Source: an uncultured Bacteroides sp. (GTDB taxonomy: Bacteria > Bacteroidota > Bacteroidia > Bacteroidales > Bacteroidaceae). From it: DNA of 64,000 nucleotides. The position numbers and the translations under genes were made by a program. Below, piece after piece: positions 51,411 to 60,433 of the stretch. Each line of letters starts with the position of its first letter. The stretch's first letter is position 1. The DNA lies in NCBI RefSeq assembly GCF_910585845.1, contig NZ_CAJUHF010000009.1, positions 23,960 through 87,959 on the forward strand, given 5' to 3'. The notes under the pieces are model-generated. The model had not been told where the DNA came from, ran no database searches, and saw nothing but the letters and a program-made list of their open reading frames with translations.

Positions 51411-53969
51411 AAACCAACGAACGTAGCAGAAGTCCTGACGGTGAGGCAGGTCGGCATTCTTCGGGAACATACGGTAGGATACCTTGAAGCTACCGGCGTT
51501 CTCCAGCTTATGCTTCACCTGGAAGGTGTAGAGGTCGCCCTCTTTCTTCACTACATTGAACGGCTCTACGGAATAGATGTGCTGCTTTCCGTCGGCAGCA
51601 GTGTAGATAGTCACCAGCTCCAGACCGACTGCGTCGTTCAGACCCTTCTCGTCGATCACGTAAGTGATGGTGTACTCCTTACCGCTCTCGATGGAGCCTT
51701 GCACGAGCTCTTCTGCCTTCTCGCAAGAAACCACTTCGATGCTGTCCCACTTGGAAGCCACTTCTTCTTTCCATGCAGCCAATGCCTTTGCCTTAGCATT
51801 GTCGTTGGCAGCGAGTTTCTTGAAGCGTTCGGCCATCTTGGTGTAGAACTTGCTGTAGTAGTCGTCCAGCTGGCGCTTCATCGTATAGTGAGGAGCGATC
51901 TGTGCGATGGAGTTCTTGATGGTTCTCACCCAGCCTTCCGAGTAACCCTTCTTGTTGCGGGCATAGTAGAGCGGCAGGATTTCCGTCTCAAGGATGCTGT
52001 AGATCGTAGCGGCATCCAGCTGGTCTTGGTGTTCCTGGTTCTGGTAGGTACGCTTTTCGGTCAACGCCCATCCTGCACCTTCGCGATAGCCTTCGAGCCA
52101 CCAGCCGTCGAGCACGGAGAAGTTGACAACACCGTTCATCAGCGCCTTCTCGCCGGACGTACCGGAAGCTTCGAGCGGACGTGTCGGAGTGTTCAGCCAG
52201 ATATCTACACCGGACACCAGACGGCGTGCCAGCTGCATGTCGTAGTTCTCCAGGAAGATGATCTTGCCCAGGAACTCCGGACGGCGTGAGATTTCGATGA
52301 TACGCTTGATCAGTCCCTGACCTGCGCCGTCGTGCGGATGCGCCTTTCCGGTGAAGAGGAATTGTACCGGATAGTCGGGGTTGTTCACGATCTTGGCCAG
52401 ACGCTCAAGGTCAGTGAACAGCAGGTGGGCACGCTTGTAGGTGGCGAAACGGCGTCCGAAACCGATCAGCAGTGCATTGGGATTGATCTTGTCCATCAGC
52501 GAAACGATGCGTGAAGGATCGCCTTGGTTCTTCAGCCAAGTTTCACGGTATTGCTTGCGGACGTAGTCTATCAGCTTGTTCTTCAGCGCCATGCGTGTCT
52601 CCCAAATCTTTTCGTCGGGCACGTTGTAGATGGCTTCCCAGATCTTGGCGTTAGACTGGTCGTTGAGGAAGTTGGCGTCGAAGTTGGCAGCGTAGAGGTG
52701 CTTCCACTCGGTTGCGCTCCATGTGGGGAAGTGTACACCGTTGGTCACGTAGCCCACGTGCATCTCTTCGGGGAAGTAGCCCTTCCAGATGGAAGAGAAC
52801 ATCTCTTGCGATACTTTTCCGTGCAGCCAGCTCACACCGTTCACTTCCTGTGAGGTGTTGCAAGCGAATACGGACATGCAGAAGCGTTCGCCCTTGTCGC
52901 CCGGATTGTTGCGGCCGAGGTCCATCAGTTCGTCCCAAGTGATGCCCATCTTGGCGGGATAACCGCCCATGTACTTGCCGAAAAGGCCTTCGTCGAAGTA
53001 GTCGTGGCCGGCGGGAACCGGAGTGTGTACTGTGTAGAGTGAAGAAGCACGCACCAGCTCGATAGCCTGGTTGTAGGACATGCCTTCAGCCACGTAGTCG
53101 CAGATGCGCTGAACGTTGATCAGTGCGGCATGGCCTTCGTTGCAGTGGTACACGTCTTTCTTGATGCCCAGTTTCTTCAGGGTCAGCATACCGCCGATAC
53201 CGAGCAGGATCTCCTGTTTCAGACGGTTTTCCCAGTCACCGCCATAGAGTTGGTGAGTGATGGGGCGGTCGAACTCGCTGTTCATCTCGTTGTCGGTGTC
53301 CAGCAGGTAGAGGGACACACGGCCTACGTTCACGCGCCATACGTTAGCATGCACGAAGTAGTCCAGATAGGGCACGTCTACCACAAGCTGGTTTCCGTGT
53401 TCGTCCAGCACGCGGTCGAGGGGCAGCTGTCCGAAGTTCTGAGCCTCATAGTTGGCAATCTGCTGTCCGTCCATGGAGAGGGTTTGCGTGAAGTAGCCGT
53501 AGCGATAGAGGAAACCTACTGCGCAAAGGTCTACGTTGCTGTCGGAAGCCTCTTTCAGATAATCACCGGCCAATACGCCCAGACCACCGGAATATATCTT
53601 GAGTACTTGGTTCAAACCATATTCCATACTGAAATAGGCAACGGAAGGACGTTTCTTGTCAGGCTCTACATCCATGTATGCCTTGAACTTGGAATACACG
53701 GCATTCATTCTCTTCAGAATGACTTTGTCACCTGCAAGGGCTTCGAGTTTCGCATAGCTCATTCTTTCCAGCAGAAGAACCGGATTATGGCCGACTTCTT
53801 TCCACAAAGCAGGGTCAAGGTCTCTGAACAGCTCGGTGGCTTCATAGTTCCACGACCACCAAATGTTACGCGCCAATTCTGACAATTTCTCCAACTCGGC
53901 TGGAATGTGAGACTTCACATTCACATCTTTCCAGTTTGGAGTGTTTACATTACTAACTTTAATCTTCAT
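51405..53969 (-). CDS. glgP: Alpha-glucan (glycogen) phosphorylase, GT35
   Basis: 854 residues. An N-terminal DUF3417-type domain (ELARNIWWSWNYEATELFRD) precedes the phosphorylase core; YFSMEYGLNQVLKIYSGGLG, the KPTRPLEASGTSGEK-like segment (here TPTRPLEASGTSGEKALMNG, containing the PLP lysine) and NFSVLDGWWLEGY are diagnostic. It releases glucose-1-phosphate from glycogen or maltodextrins. Downstream of the GT3 synthase gene, likely same transcript, so storage and mobilisation are encoded together. Confidence 0.94.
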   Translation of the reverse strand: MKIKVSNVNTPNWKDVNVKSHIPAELEKLSELARNIWWSWNYEATELFRDLDPALWKEVGHNPVLLLERMSYAKLEALAGDKVILKRMNAVYSKFKAYMDVEPDKKRPSVAYFSMEYGLNQVLKIYSGGLGVLAGDYLKEASDSNVDLCAVGFLYRYGYFTQTLSMDGQQIANYEAQNFGQLPLDRVLDEHGNQLVVDVPYLDYFVHANVWRVNVGRVSLYLLDTDNEMNSEFDRPITHQLYGGDWENRLKQEILLGIGGMLTLKKLGIKKDVYHCNEGHAALINVQRICDYVAEGMSYNQAIELVRASSLYTVHTPVPAGHDYFDEGLFGKYMGGYPAKMGITWDELMDLGRNNPGDKGERFCMSVFACNTSQEVNGVSWLHGKVSQEMFSSIWKGYFPEEMHVGYVTNGVHFPTWSATEWKHLYAANFDANFLNDQSNAKIWEAIYNVPDEKIWETRMALKNKLIDYVRKQYRETWLKNQGDPSRIVSLMDKINPNALLIGFGRRFATYKRAHLLFTDLERLAKIVNNPDYPVQFLFTGKAHPHDGAGQGLIKRIIEISRRPEFLGKIIFLENYDMQLARRLVSGVDIWLNTPTRPLEASGTSGEKALMNGVVNFSVLDGWWLEGYREGAGWALTEKRTYQNQEHQDQLDAATIYSILETEILPLYYARNKKGYSEGWVRTIKNSIAQIAPHYTMKRQLDDYYSKFYTKMAERFKKLAANDNAKAKALAAWKEEVASKWDSIEVVSCEKAEELVQGSIESGKEYTITYVIDEKGLNDAVGLELVTIYTAADGKQHIYSVEPFNVVKKEGDLYTFQVKHKLENAGSFKVSYRMFPKNADLPHRQDFCYVRWFV

Positions 53970-54022
53970 TGTATAATTACTTGATTGATTAATAATTCTT
54001 GTTTATGTTTTCGCTCTCGCTC

Positions 54023-54131
54023 ATTGATATATTCTTTTTTGCCATTTCATTGATATATCCGCATTGGTATATCCTTTATTGATATATTCTTATTGATATA
54101 TCCGCATTGACATATCCGCATTGATATATCC
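54023..54131. repeat. 14-15 bp tandem array between glycogen synthase and phosphorylase genes
   Basis: Clean units at 54061-54074, 54075-54089, 54090-54103, 54104-54117 and 54118-54131, with two more spaced copies from 54023. Typical unit GCATTGATATATCC. It ends eight bases from the synthase stop (54140-54142), which it does not include. Confidence 0.85.
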
Positions 54132-54139
54132 TCTTTCAC

Positions 54140-55801
54140 TCAGCCCAACAGGCGCTCTTTCGCACGGCGGAGCGCAAAGTCGTAGGCTTCGTAATAATAT
54201 TCAATGAAATGTTTCCACAAAGCCTGCTCGGCAACCTGTGCGGCACGCTTGCGTATCTCTTTCACTTCGGCCTCTGTCTTGGCGGAGAATGCCGAAATGG
54301 TGTCCTTGATGCCGTCTGCCACCTCGGAGTAGTTGTAGTCCGAACGGTGCAGCACCTCTACCCCATCGTCGATGCCGTGCTGGTTCTTCAGGCTCTTCAC
54401 CCAAAGTCCGAAACCGGCAAGGTCGGTCGTGATGGTGGGCACGCGGAAGGCAACGCTCTCCAACGGCGTGTAGCCCCACGGCTCGTAGTACGAGGGATAG
54501 ACGCTGAGGTCCTGACCCAGTATGAGGTCGTAGTAGTGCTTGTTGAGGATGCCGTCTTTGCCGTCGAGGTAGCAGGGGACGAAGATGACTTTCACCTTAT
54601 CTTCCGGACGGTTGCCCATGCCCATGTATTTCAGCATGTCGAGCACTTGGTCGTGCGTCATGTTGTGCAGCCAGTGGGTGATGAAGGGCACTTCCAGCGG
54701 AGTGGTGAACTTCTTCTTGCTCTTCAGACGCTGTTGCAGGTCTTCGCGGGCATCGCCCACCCATCCGGGCACGTTGATGAAGGCAAGGATATTCTTCTTC
54801 AGGTTTTTGTCGCGGTTCAAGCGGTTCAGCGACTCCAGGAAGACGTTGATGCCTTTGTTGTTGAACTCATAGCGTCCGCTGGTACCTACCAGCAGCGTGT
54901 CGTCGCCCAGGTTCGTGCCCAGCAGGCAGTTTGCCGTACGCAGTAGGGCGGCACGTGCACGTTTGCGCTTTCCGCTGAACGTGGTTCCCTTCGGTACGAA
55001 ATCGTCCTCAAAGCCATTCATCAGCACAACGTCGGCCGGCTTGTCGAGCAGCTCTTTGCATTCGTTGTTGGTTATCTGGCTCACCGTGGTGAAACAGTCC
55101 ACGTAGTGTGCGGTCTGTTTTTCGATGGAATGTTTGGACTGCATGTTGAGTTCTCCTGCCATTTGGTCGCCGTTGTAGGCGAAGAGGTAATCGTAGAGGG
55201 GTTTTCCGTTTCCGGCGATGGAGCGTCCGATGGACGTGGCGTGTGTGGTGAAGATGGTGGCTATCTCGGGTACGGCGCTTTGCAGATAGAGGGCGCCCAT
55301 ACCGGTCATCCACTCATGTGCCTGATAGACCACTTTGTCTGTTTCCATCAGGTTGTAGCGGTAGAAGCTTTCCACCACTTTTCCGGCGGCATACGAGAAC
55401 ATGGAGGCTTCGTCATAGTCGCCGTACGCATGCAGCGAATCTACTTGGAAACGGTTCCACATTTCGGTATAAATCTCATTCTTCTGTGCGAAAAACGGTT
55501 GAAAATCAACCAGTATAACAATCGGAGCGCCCGGAATATTCCAGCGTCCTACACGGACGGAAAGGTTATCTTTTTCAGCAGCATGCTTTCTCCATGCCGC
55601 ACAAAGGTTGTCGGACTCGATAAACAAAGGATTCTCTCTTCCTTGCCAGAAATCCGGTCCTATAAAAAACAATCTATCATGAAATTTTGCCTGCAACGTA
55701 TTTGCTCGCGTAGACAAAACTGTGTAGATACCGCCAACCTTATTGCATACTTCCCAACTCGATTCGAAGATGTAATCGGGGGTTAACAGTGCTTTTGTCA
55801 T
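54140..55801 (-). CDS. Glycogen synthase, GT3 (eukaryote-type)
   Basis: 553 residues. The start FESSWEVCNKVGGIYTVLST with the KVGGIY donor loop, TTHATSIGRSIAGNG, LVGTSGRYEFNNKGINVFLE and YPSYYEPWGYTPLESVAFRV fit GT3 glycogen synthases, which use UDP-glucose and resemble the animal and fungal enzyme, unlike bacterial GlgA (GT5). Bacteroides is known to carry this type. Promoter -7 box TAATTTTG at 55836-55843. Confidence 0.9.
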   Translation of the reverse strand: MTKALLTPDYIFESSWEVCNKVGGIYTVLSTRANTLQAKFHDRLFFIGPDFWQGRENPLFIESDNLCAAWRKHAAEKDNLSVRVGRWNIPGAPIVILVDFQPFFAQKNEIYTEMWNRFQVDSLHAYGDYDEASMFSYAAGKVVESFYRYNLMETDKVVYQAHEWMTGMGALYLQSAVPEIATIFTTHATSIGRSIAGNGKPLYDYLFAYNGDQMAGELNMQSKHSIEKQTAHYVDCFTTVSQITNNECKELLDKPADVVLMNGFEDDFVPKGTTFSGKRKRARAALLRTANCLLGTNLGDDTLLVGTSGRYEFNNKGINVFLESLNRLNRDKNLKKNILAFINVPGWVGDAREDLQQRLKSKKKFTTPLEVPFITHWLHNMTHDQVLDMLKYMGMGNRPEDKVKVIFVPCYLDGKDGILNKHYYDLILGQDLSVYPSYYEPWGYTPLESVAFRVPTITTDLAGFGLWVKSLKNQHGIDDGVEVLHRSDYNYSEVADGIKDTISAFSAKTEAEVKEIRKRAAQVAEQALWKHFIEYYYEAYDFALRRAKERLLG

Positions 55802-56146
55802 ATTACTTTTAATATCTATTACTTTATTTCGGCTGCAAAATTACATATTATTCTTTGAAAAATAGCCTATTAATCAAAAAAACTAATGAAATATAGATAA
55901 ACAATCGTTTGCGGTATGAGATAAGGAATCGGAAAATCAATCTGCAAATGCTCCATAAAGGGGCTGATTGCATAGCTGACGGGATTACAAAAAAAGGCTC
56001 ATTTATACGTAACTTTCAAAATTTGAGCGAGATACATTATTGGGCAATTGCCTATAAAGCAGATGACCGCAGATAGAATCAATCTAATCTGCGGTCATCC
56101 CCAAAATCTATGTCATTCTATGTTATTCTCTGCTATTCTATGTTCC
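55802..56146. other. Gap between V-ATPase K gene and glycogen synthase gene
   Basis: Contains, on the minus strand, the synthase -7 box (55836-55843); a strong 13-bp hairpin GATGACCGCAGAT (56062-56074) with ATCTGCGGTCATC (56087-56099) ending the V-ATPase transcript; and a 10-bp tandem array (56111-56150). I see no gene in 55865-56060. Confidence 0.6.
56062..56099 (-). terminator. V-ATPase operon terminator
   Basis: Perfect 13-bp stem, 12-base loop, about 50 bases after the K-subunit stop. The outer sequence GATGACC...GGTCATC resembles the outer arm of the inverted repeat at 23961-24065. Confidence 0.6.
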
Positions 56147-56150
56147 TTAT
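56111..56150. repeat. 10-bp tandem array at the K-subunit stop codon
   Basis: TGTCATTCTA, TGTTATTCTC, TGCTATTCTA, TGTTCCTTAT at 56111, 56121, 56131 and 56141; the last contains the complement of the stop (56147-56149). Confidence 0.7.
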
Positions 56151-56566
56151 ACCAGGAAGGTAGCCACCAGTGCCAAGATAGCATAGAACTCCGGAAGAGC
56201 TGCGTAAATCATCGTGTTGGTCTGCACGTCGTGTCCTTGTGACACACCTACGATACCGTTTGCGCAGACTTGTCCCTGACGGATAGCCGAGAACAAGCAT
56301 ACCAGTCCTACGCCCAGTCCTACACCGAACCACAGCGCACCCGTCTCAGCCGTCACCTTACCGAAATGGAGCAGGAAAGCCAAGAAACCGTAAAGACCCT
56401 GCGTAGCGGGAAGTGCAGAAAGAATCATGTAACCTGCCGACTTGGAGGGATCTTTCTTCAGAGCACCTTCTGCGGCATTACCGGCAATTGTTGTACCATA
56501 ACAGCTGCCGATACCGGCAAGACCCAACATGAGGCCCATTCCTAAATAACCTAATAATTCGTTCAT
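56147..56566 (-). CDS. ntpK: V-type ATPase subunit K (rotor ring)
   Basis: 139 residues forming four membrane helices, a double-hairpin c subunit. The ion-site residues known for Enterococcus hirae NtpK (Leu61, Thr64, Gln65, Gln110, Glu139) have counterparts here: LPATQG (L52, T55, Q56), IRQGQV (Q97) and LPEFYAIL (E126). That suggests sodium rather than proton coupling. Last gene of the operon, 71 bases after subunit I. Slightly shorter than the usual about 155 residues. Confidence 0.93.
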   Translation of the reverse strand: MNELLGYLGMGLMLGLAGIGSCYGTTIAGNAAEGALKKDPSKSAGYMILSALPATQGLYGFLAFLLHFGKVTAETGALWFGVGLGVGLVCLFSAIRQGQVCANGIVGVSQGHDVQTNTMIYAALPEFYAILALVATFLV

Positions 56567-56637
56567 AATGTTTTCTTCGTTTTATATTTGTTTATTATTT
56601 CTATATTGTTTTATCTCTTAAAGGATTGATATCCTGT

Positions 56638-58470
56638 TTATTTCTTAAAAGGTTTATATTGCAAACCTTTTCCTTGATAACCGGCATTCTTGAAATATTC
56701 CACAAACGTCAGACGCAACGGATGCACAAACGCACTCAAGCAAGACATGGCGATGTTCAGCGTATGGCCCACCAGGATGATCAGCCCGAAACCGATCCAA
56801 CCGAACACGGCAGACACGCCTTCCGTTCCATCCACCACCATCAGTGCCAGATTGTTGAACGTCTGTCCCAGCATACCGCCTGCCAGACCGAGGGCAAACA
56901 GACGGATGTACGACAACGTATCGCCCAGCAGTCCGGACGCCATGTTGTAAGTGTCCCACAGTCCTGCGCCGATATTCACCAGCACGTTACGGCGAAGGTT
57001 GTTCAGCAGGTAGATGCCTACCGCTCCCACACCGGCCACGGCTATGAATGCCCATTTGGACACCTCTGCCGGAATGATGCTGAGGAAAGAAAGCGTACCC
57101 ACTACGACACCTCCCACGATAAACAGCCACCATCCCCATGCGCTCAGCGACTCCTTGAAGCCGTAGAACACCGTACTGTTGATGGCCTTCACCGTCATGG
57201 CTATCGAGATGTGGACCACGCCGATTCCAAGCGCCAGTATCATCTGCTTGTCATACGTCGAACCGAACAGTTCCACGTTGCCTGCGATGATGAAGTTCTT
57301 CAGGTTCTGAGGCAAGTCGGAGTCGATCAGGCTCATGCCGAAGAACGTCCCCAAGAAGGCTCCGAAGACCGTTGTGAATATACCCAAGGTAATCACCAGA
57401 TTCATCATGCCTGCCATCTCCTTACCCAGCTTCTTCTTCAGCAAGAAGCCCAGCAGGATCAGAATCAGACCGTACCCGGCATCGCCCATACAGAATGCAA
57501 AGAACAGCGAGAAGAACGGAGCCACAATCGGTGTCGGGTCGAAATCCGTGAAACTGGGCATACCGTACATCTTGGTCAGCACCTCGTACATGCGTGTAAA
57601 GGCGTTGTTCTTGAGTTTCACAGGCACGTCGTCCTCACGGGTCGCATTTCTGGACTCGTAGTACACGCAGCTCTCGTCGAGATACTTCTTCAGCTCTTCT
57701 TCCTGATCGGCAGGCACCCAGCCTTCCAGCAGGGCAACTGCTCCTTCGGCAACTTCCTCGCTGCTCAGCTTCACCTTCATCCAGTCGATCTCGCCGTATA
57801 GCTTGCTTTCGCCCTCTTTGAGTGTAGCGTAGTTTGCCTTGCAGAATTGCTTCAGGTCTTCGTCCGCTTGCCGCAGGGCTTTCTCGTTCTCCGCCTTGCC
57901 GGCTTTCAGTTCCGAAAGGTTCCGTGCCGGAAGCCGCAACGGGTCGATGTCCAGGGCCACAGGCGAACAGGTCACCGTCACAAACCGGATCAGATTGCCG
58001 TCATCGCCGACGATGATCGCGTTGTGCTCCTCTTCCCAAGCGGTATCATAGTCTTTCTTCGGACAGGCATAGAACTGCACGTGCCATCCTGCCGCCTCCA
58101 GCTTACGCACGACCTCCCAGTCGAAGTCGCCCCAGACTTCCATCTGGTCGATCTCCTTGTCGAGGACGGACGCCTGCTGGTTCAGATTCTGAATCCGGTT
58201 CTTCAGGTCTTCGTACTGCTGCACCAGCGCATCGGGCGCCAGTTCGCTGTGCACATGCTCGTCCGGCTGTTTGTCCGCCAAGAGGAACATCGACTGAAGC
58301 ACACCTTTATAGAGAGTCTGCTTGCGGAGTATCAGTTGCAGCGAGTCGTCCATTTCGCCCCACTGCTTCTCTACCACGTGCACCACTCCCAGTTCCCTGA
58401 TCCGCTCCAGGAACATTTCATACTCCTTATGATAGACAAGGAATGTCAGCTTCTTCATTTTTGTAATCAT
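56638..58470 (-). CDS. ntpI: V-type ATPase subunit I
   Basis: 610 residues. The cytoplasmic N-terminal half has coiled coils (ENEKALRQADEDLKQFCK) and the C-terminal half has seven to eight membrane helices with FAFCMGDAGYGLILILLGFL, SYIRLFALGLAGGMLGQTFN and GHTLNIAMSCLSAFVHPLRL, the motifs that face the K ring and carry ions. Its start overlaps the D-subunit stop as ATGA. Confidence 0.95.
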   Translation of the reverse strand: MITKMKKLTFLVYHKEYEMFLERIRELGVVHVVEKQWGEMDDSLQLILRKQTLYKGVLQSMFLLADKQPDEHVHSELAPDALVQQYEDLKNRIQNLNQQASVLDKEIDQMEVWGDFDWEVVRKLEAAGWHVQFYACPKKDYDTAWEEEHNAIIVGDDGNLIRFVTVTCSPVALDIDPLRLPARNLSELKAGKAENEKALRQADEDLKQFCKANYATLKEGESKLYGEIDWMKVKLSSEEVAEGAVALLEGWVPADQEEELKKYLDESCVYYESRNATREDDVPVKLKNNAFTRMYEVLTKMYGMPSFTDFDPTPIVAPFFSLFFAFCMGDAGYGLILILLGFLLKKKLGKEMAGMMNLVITLGIFTTVFGAFLGTFFGMSLIDSDLPQNLKNFIIAGNVELFGSTYDKQMILALGIGVVHISIAMTVKAINSTVFYGFKESLSAWGWWLFIVGGVVVGTLSFLSIIPAEVSKWAFIAVAGVGAVGIYLLNNLRRNVLVNIGAGLWDTYNMASGLLGDTLSYIRLFALGLAGGMLGQTFNNLALMVVDGTEGVSAVFGWIGFGLIILVGHTLNIAMSCLSAFVHPLRLTFVEYFKNAGYQGKGLQYKPFKK

Positions 58471-59069
58471 GCCTCTGCCTCCTTCCTGCTTTCCTGATGG
58501 GATTTCATGATTTTCTGCGACGATTTGGAGAGGTTTTCCTCATCCTCCATGAAGCGCTTGATCTTTCGCAGAGCATCCTGATAGCCAGGAATCTGCACTT
58601 TCTCAAAAAGATTCACCTTTTGGGTGGTCTTCTTACGTGCATGTTCCAGCAAGCCCAGCTTGGCGACGATGAACTCCCGTTCGACAGCCGTATGCGCCAG
58701 TGTCTTGAGCAGATATACCCCATCCGCATACCACTTGGGCGCATTGAACAGGCTGTATGGCCGTATCTCGAAATCCACGCTTTCGAGCAACGGTACCCGC
58801 ACGCCGGCAATCTTCTTCACCCCGAGATGGACATCGTTGACCCTGATCAGCGATGGGTCGAACTCATTCCAAAGGGCAAACATTGCTTCATAGGCCTGGA
58901 TTTCCCGTTCCAACTTCTCGTCCAGCACGGCAGCTTCCGACTTGCAGCGCTTCACTTCCATGCGCAGCGCGCTCTCCTTGTTCTTGATGATAGGCAGAGT
59001 ACGCACCCGCACCTTCAGTTGCTTTTCCAGCTGCTGGAGAGAGGTTTTGTTATATTGAAACTTAATCAT
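58467..59069 (-). CDS. ntpD: V-type ATPase subunit D (central stalk)
   Basis: 200 residues, almost wholly helical: an N-terminal coil (NKTSLQQLEKQLKVRVRTLP) and a C-terminal coil (KKTTQKVNLFEKVQIPGYQD) that would form the antiparallel rotor shaft within A3B3. Four-base overlap with subunit I, 31 bases after subunit B. No F or G subunit gene lies nearby. Confidence 0.92.
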   Translation of the reverse strand: MIKFQYNKTSLQQLEKQLKVRVRTLPIIKNKESALRMEVKRCKSEAAVLDEKLEREIQAYEAMFALWNEFDPSLIRVNDVHLGVKKIAGVRVPLLESVDFEIRPYSLFNAPKWYADGVYLLKTLAHTAVEREFIVAKLGLLEHARKKTTQKVNLFEKVQIPGYQDALRKIKRFMEDEENLSKSSQKIMKSHQESRKEAEA

Positions 59070-59100
59070 ACGAAACTAATTATTAAAGATTGGATTTCTC

Positions 59101-60420
59101 TCATTTCGGCCAATACTGGTCCACGAGTTCCTTCTTGATGTTCACCTCTTCGGGACGGAAGTACTGACCGAACAGGCTCCACGCCACGTCGAGCATCTCC
59201 GTCGTGTCGAGGTTGACGTCAATGGCAAGCAATTGGTTGGAATAATCCTTGGCAAAGGCAAGCGTACGTTCGTCGTAGTTCGTCAGGTCGAAACCGTTCT
59301 CCAGCTTGGTCTTCGCATTGGCGGCATCGGCATACAGACGCACGGCGGCATTCATCACCTGCGGGTGGTCCTTACGCGTCTTCTTTCCCGTAACGAGCTG
59401 TTTCAGACGAGACAACGAGCGGAACGGGTCGACGATGACCTTGCCTATGTCCGTGTCGCGGCGCAAGAAGAGCTGTCCCTCCGTGATGTATCCCGTATTG
59501 TCGGGCACGGCATGTGTGATATCGCCTCCGGACAGGGTCGTCACCGCGATAATCGTGATGGAACCGCCGCTGGGGAACTGCACTGCCTTCTCGTAGATCT
59601 TCGCCAAGTCCGAATAGAGCGAACCGGGCATGGAGTCTTTCGAAGGGATCTGGTCCATACGGTTGGACACGATAGCCAACGCGTCGGCGTAGGAGGTCAT
59701 ATCGGTCAACAGTACCAGCACTTTCTCGTTGTTCTTCACTGCGAAATACTCAGCTGCCGTCAGTGCCATGTCCGGAATCAGCAGACGCTCAACGGGCGGG
59801 TTCTCGGTGGTGTTCATGAAGCTGACGATGCGGTCGAGCGCACCGGCATTGGAGAACACGTTCTTAAAATAGAGGTAGTCGTCGTTGGTCATACCCATAC
59901 CGCCCAAGATGATCTTGTCGGTTTCGGCACGGAGCGCCACGTTCGCCATCACCTGGTTGAAAGGCTGGTCGGGGTCGGCAAAGAAGGGAATCTTCTGTCC
60001 GGACACCAGCGTGTTGTTCAGGTCGATGCCTGCGATACCGGTTGCAATCAGCTCGGACGGCTGTTTGCGTCGTACGGGGTTCACAGACGGTCCGCCGATC
60101 TCCACTTCCTCTCCCTCAATGGCAGGTCCGCCATCGATCGGGTCACCGAAAGCGTTGAAGAAGCGTCCGGCAAGCTGCTCGCTCACCTTCAGCGTAGGCG
60201 ACTTGCCCAGGAATACAATCTCTGCATTGGTGGGGATACCTTCCGTACCCTCGAACACCTGCAAAGTCACGTCGTCACCGGCAATCTTCACCACCTGGGC
60301 GAGTTTGCCGTTCACGGTTGCCAGCTCGTCATACCCCACCCCCGTCGCTTTCAGCGAACAAGTGGCTTTCGTTATCTGAGTGACCTTAGTATATATCTTT
60401 TGAAATGCTTTTGTTGCCAT
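59101..60420 (-). CDS. ntpB: V-type ATPase subunit B
   Basis: 439 residues. The non-catalytic nucleotide-binding homologue: KVSEQLAGRFFNAFGDPIDG, KIPFFADPDQPFNQVMANVA and GSITIIAVTTLSGGDITHAV are characteristic, with no functional Walker A loop. Alternates with A in the hexamer. Thirteen bases after the A gene. Confidence 0.95.
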   Translation of the reverse strand: MATKAFQKIYTKVTQITKATCSLKATGVGYDELATVNGKLAQVVKIAGDDVTLQVFEGTEGIPTNAEIVFLGKSPTLKVSEQLAGRFFNAFGDPIDGGPAIEGEEVEIGGPSVNPVRRKQPSELIATGIAGIDLNNTLVSGQKIPFFADPDQPFNQVMANVALRAETDKIILGGMGMTNDDYLYFKNVFSNAGALDRIVSFMNTTENPPVERLLIPDMALTAAEYFAVKNNEKVLVLLTDMTSYADALAIVSNRMDQIPSKDSMPGSLYSDLAKIYEKAVQFPSGGSITIIAVTTLSGGDITHAVPDNTGYITEGQLFLRRDTDIGKVIVDPFRSLSRLKQLVTGKKTRKDHPQVMNAAVRLYADAANAKTKLENGFDLTNYDERTLAFAKDYSNQLLAIDVNLDTTEMLDVAWSLFGQYFRPEEVNIKKELVDQYWPK

Positions 60421-60433
60421 CTTATTCTTAAAG

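Noticed and set aside
56626..57801. 391-codon plus-strand frame opposite ntpI
   Set aside because: Antisense of subunit I; rich in His/Gln/Arg with no signal or motif.
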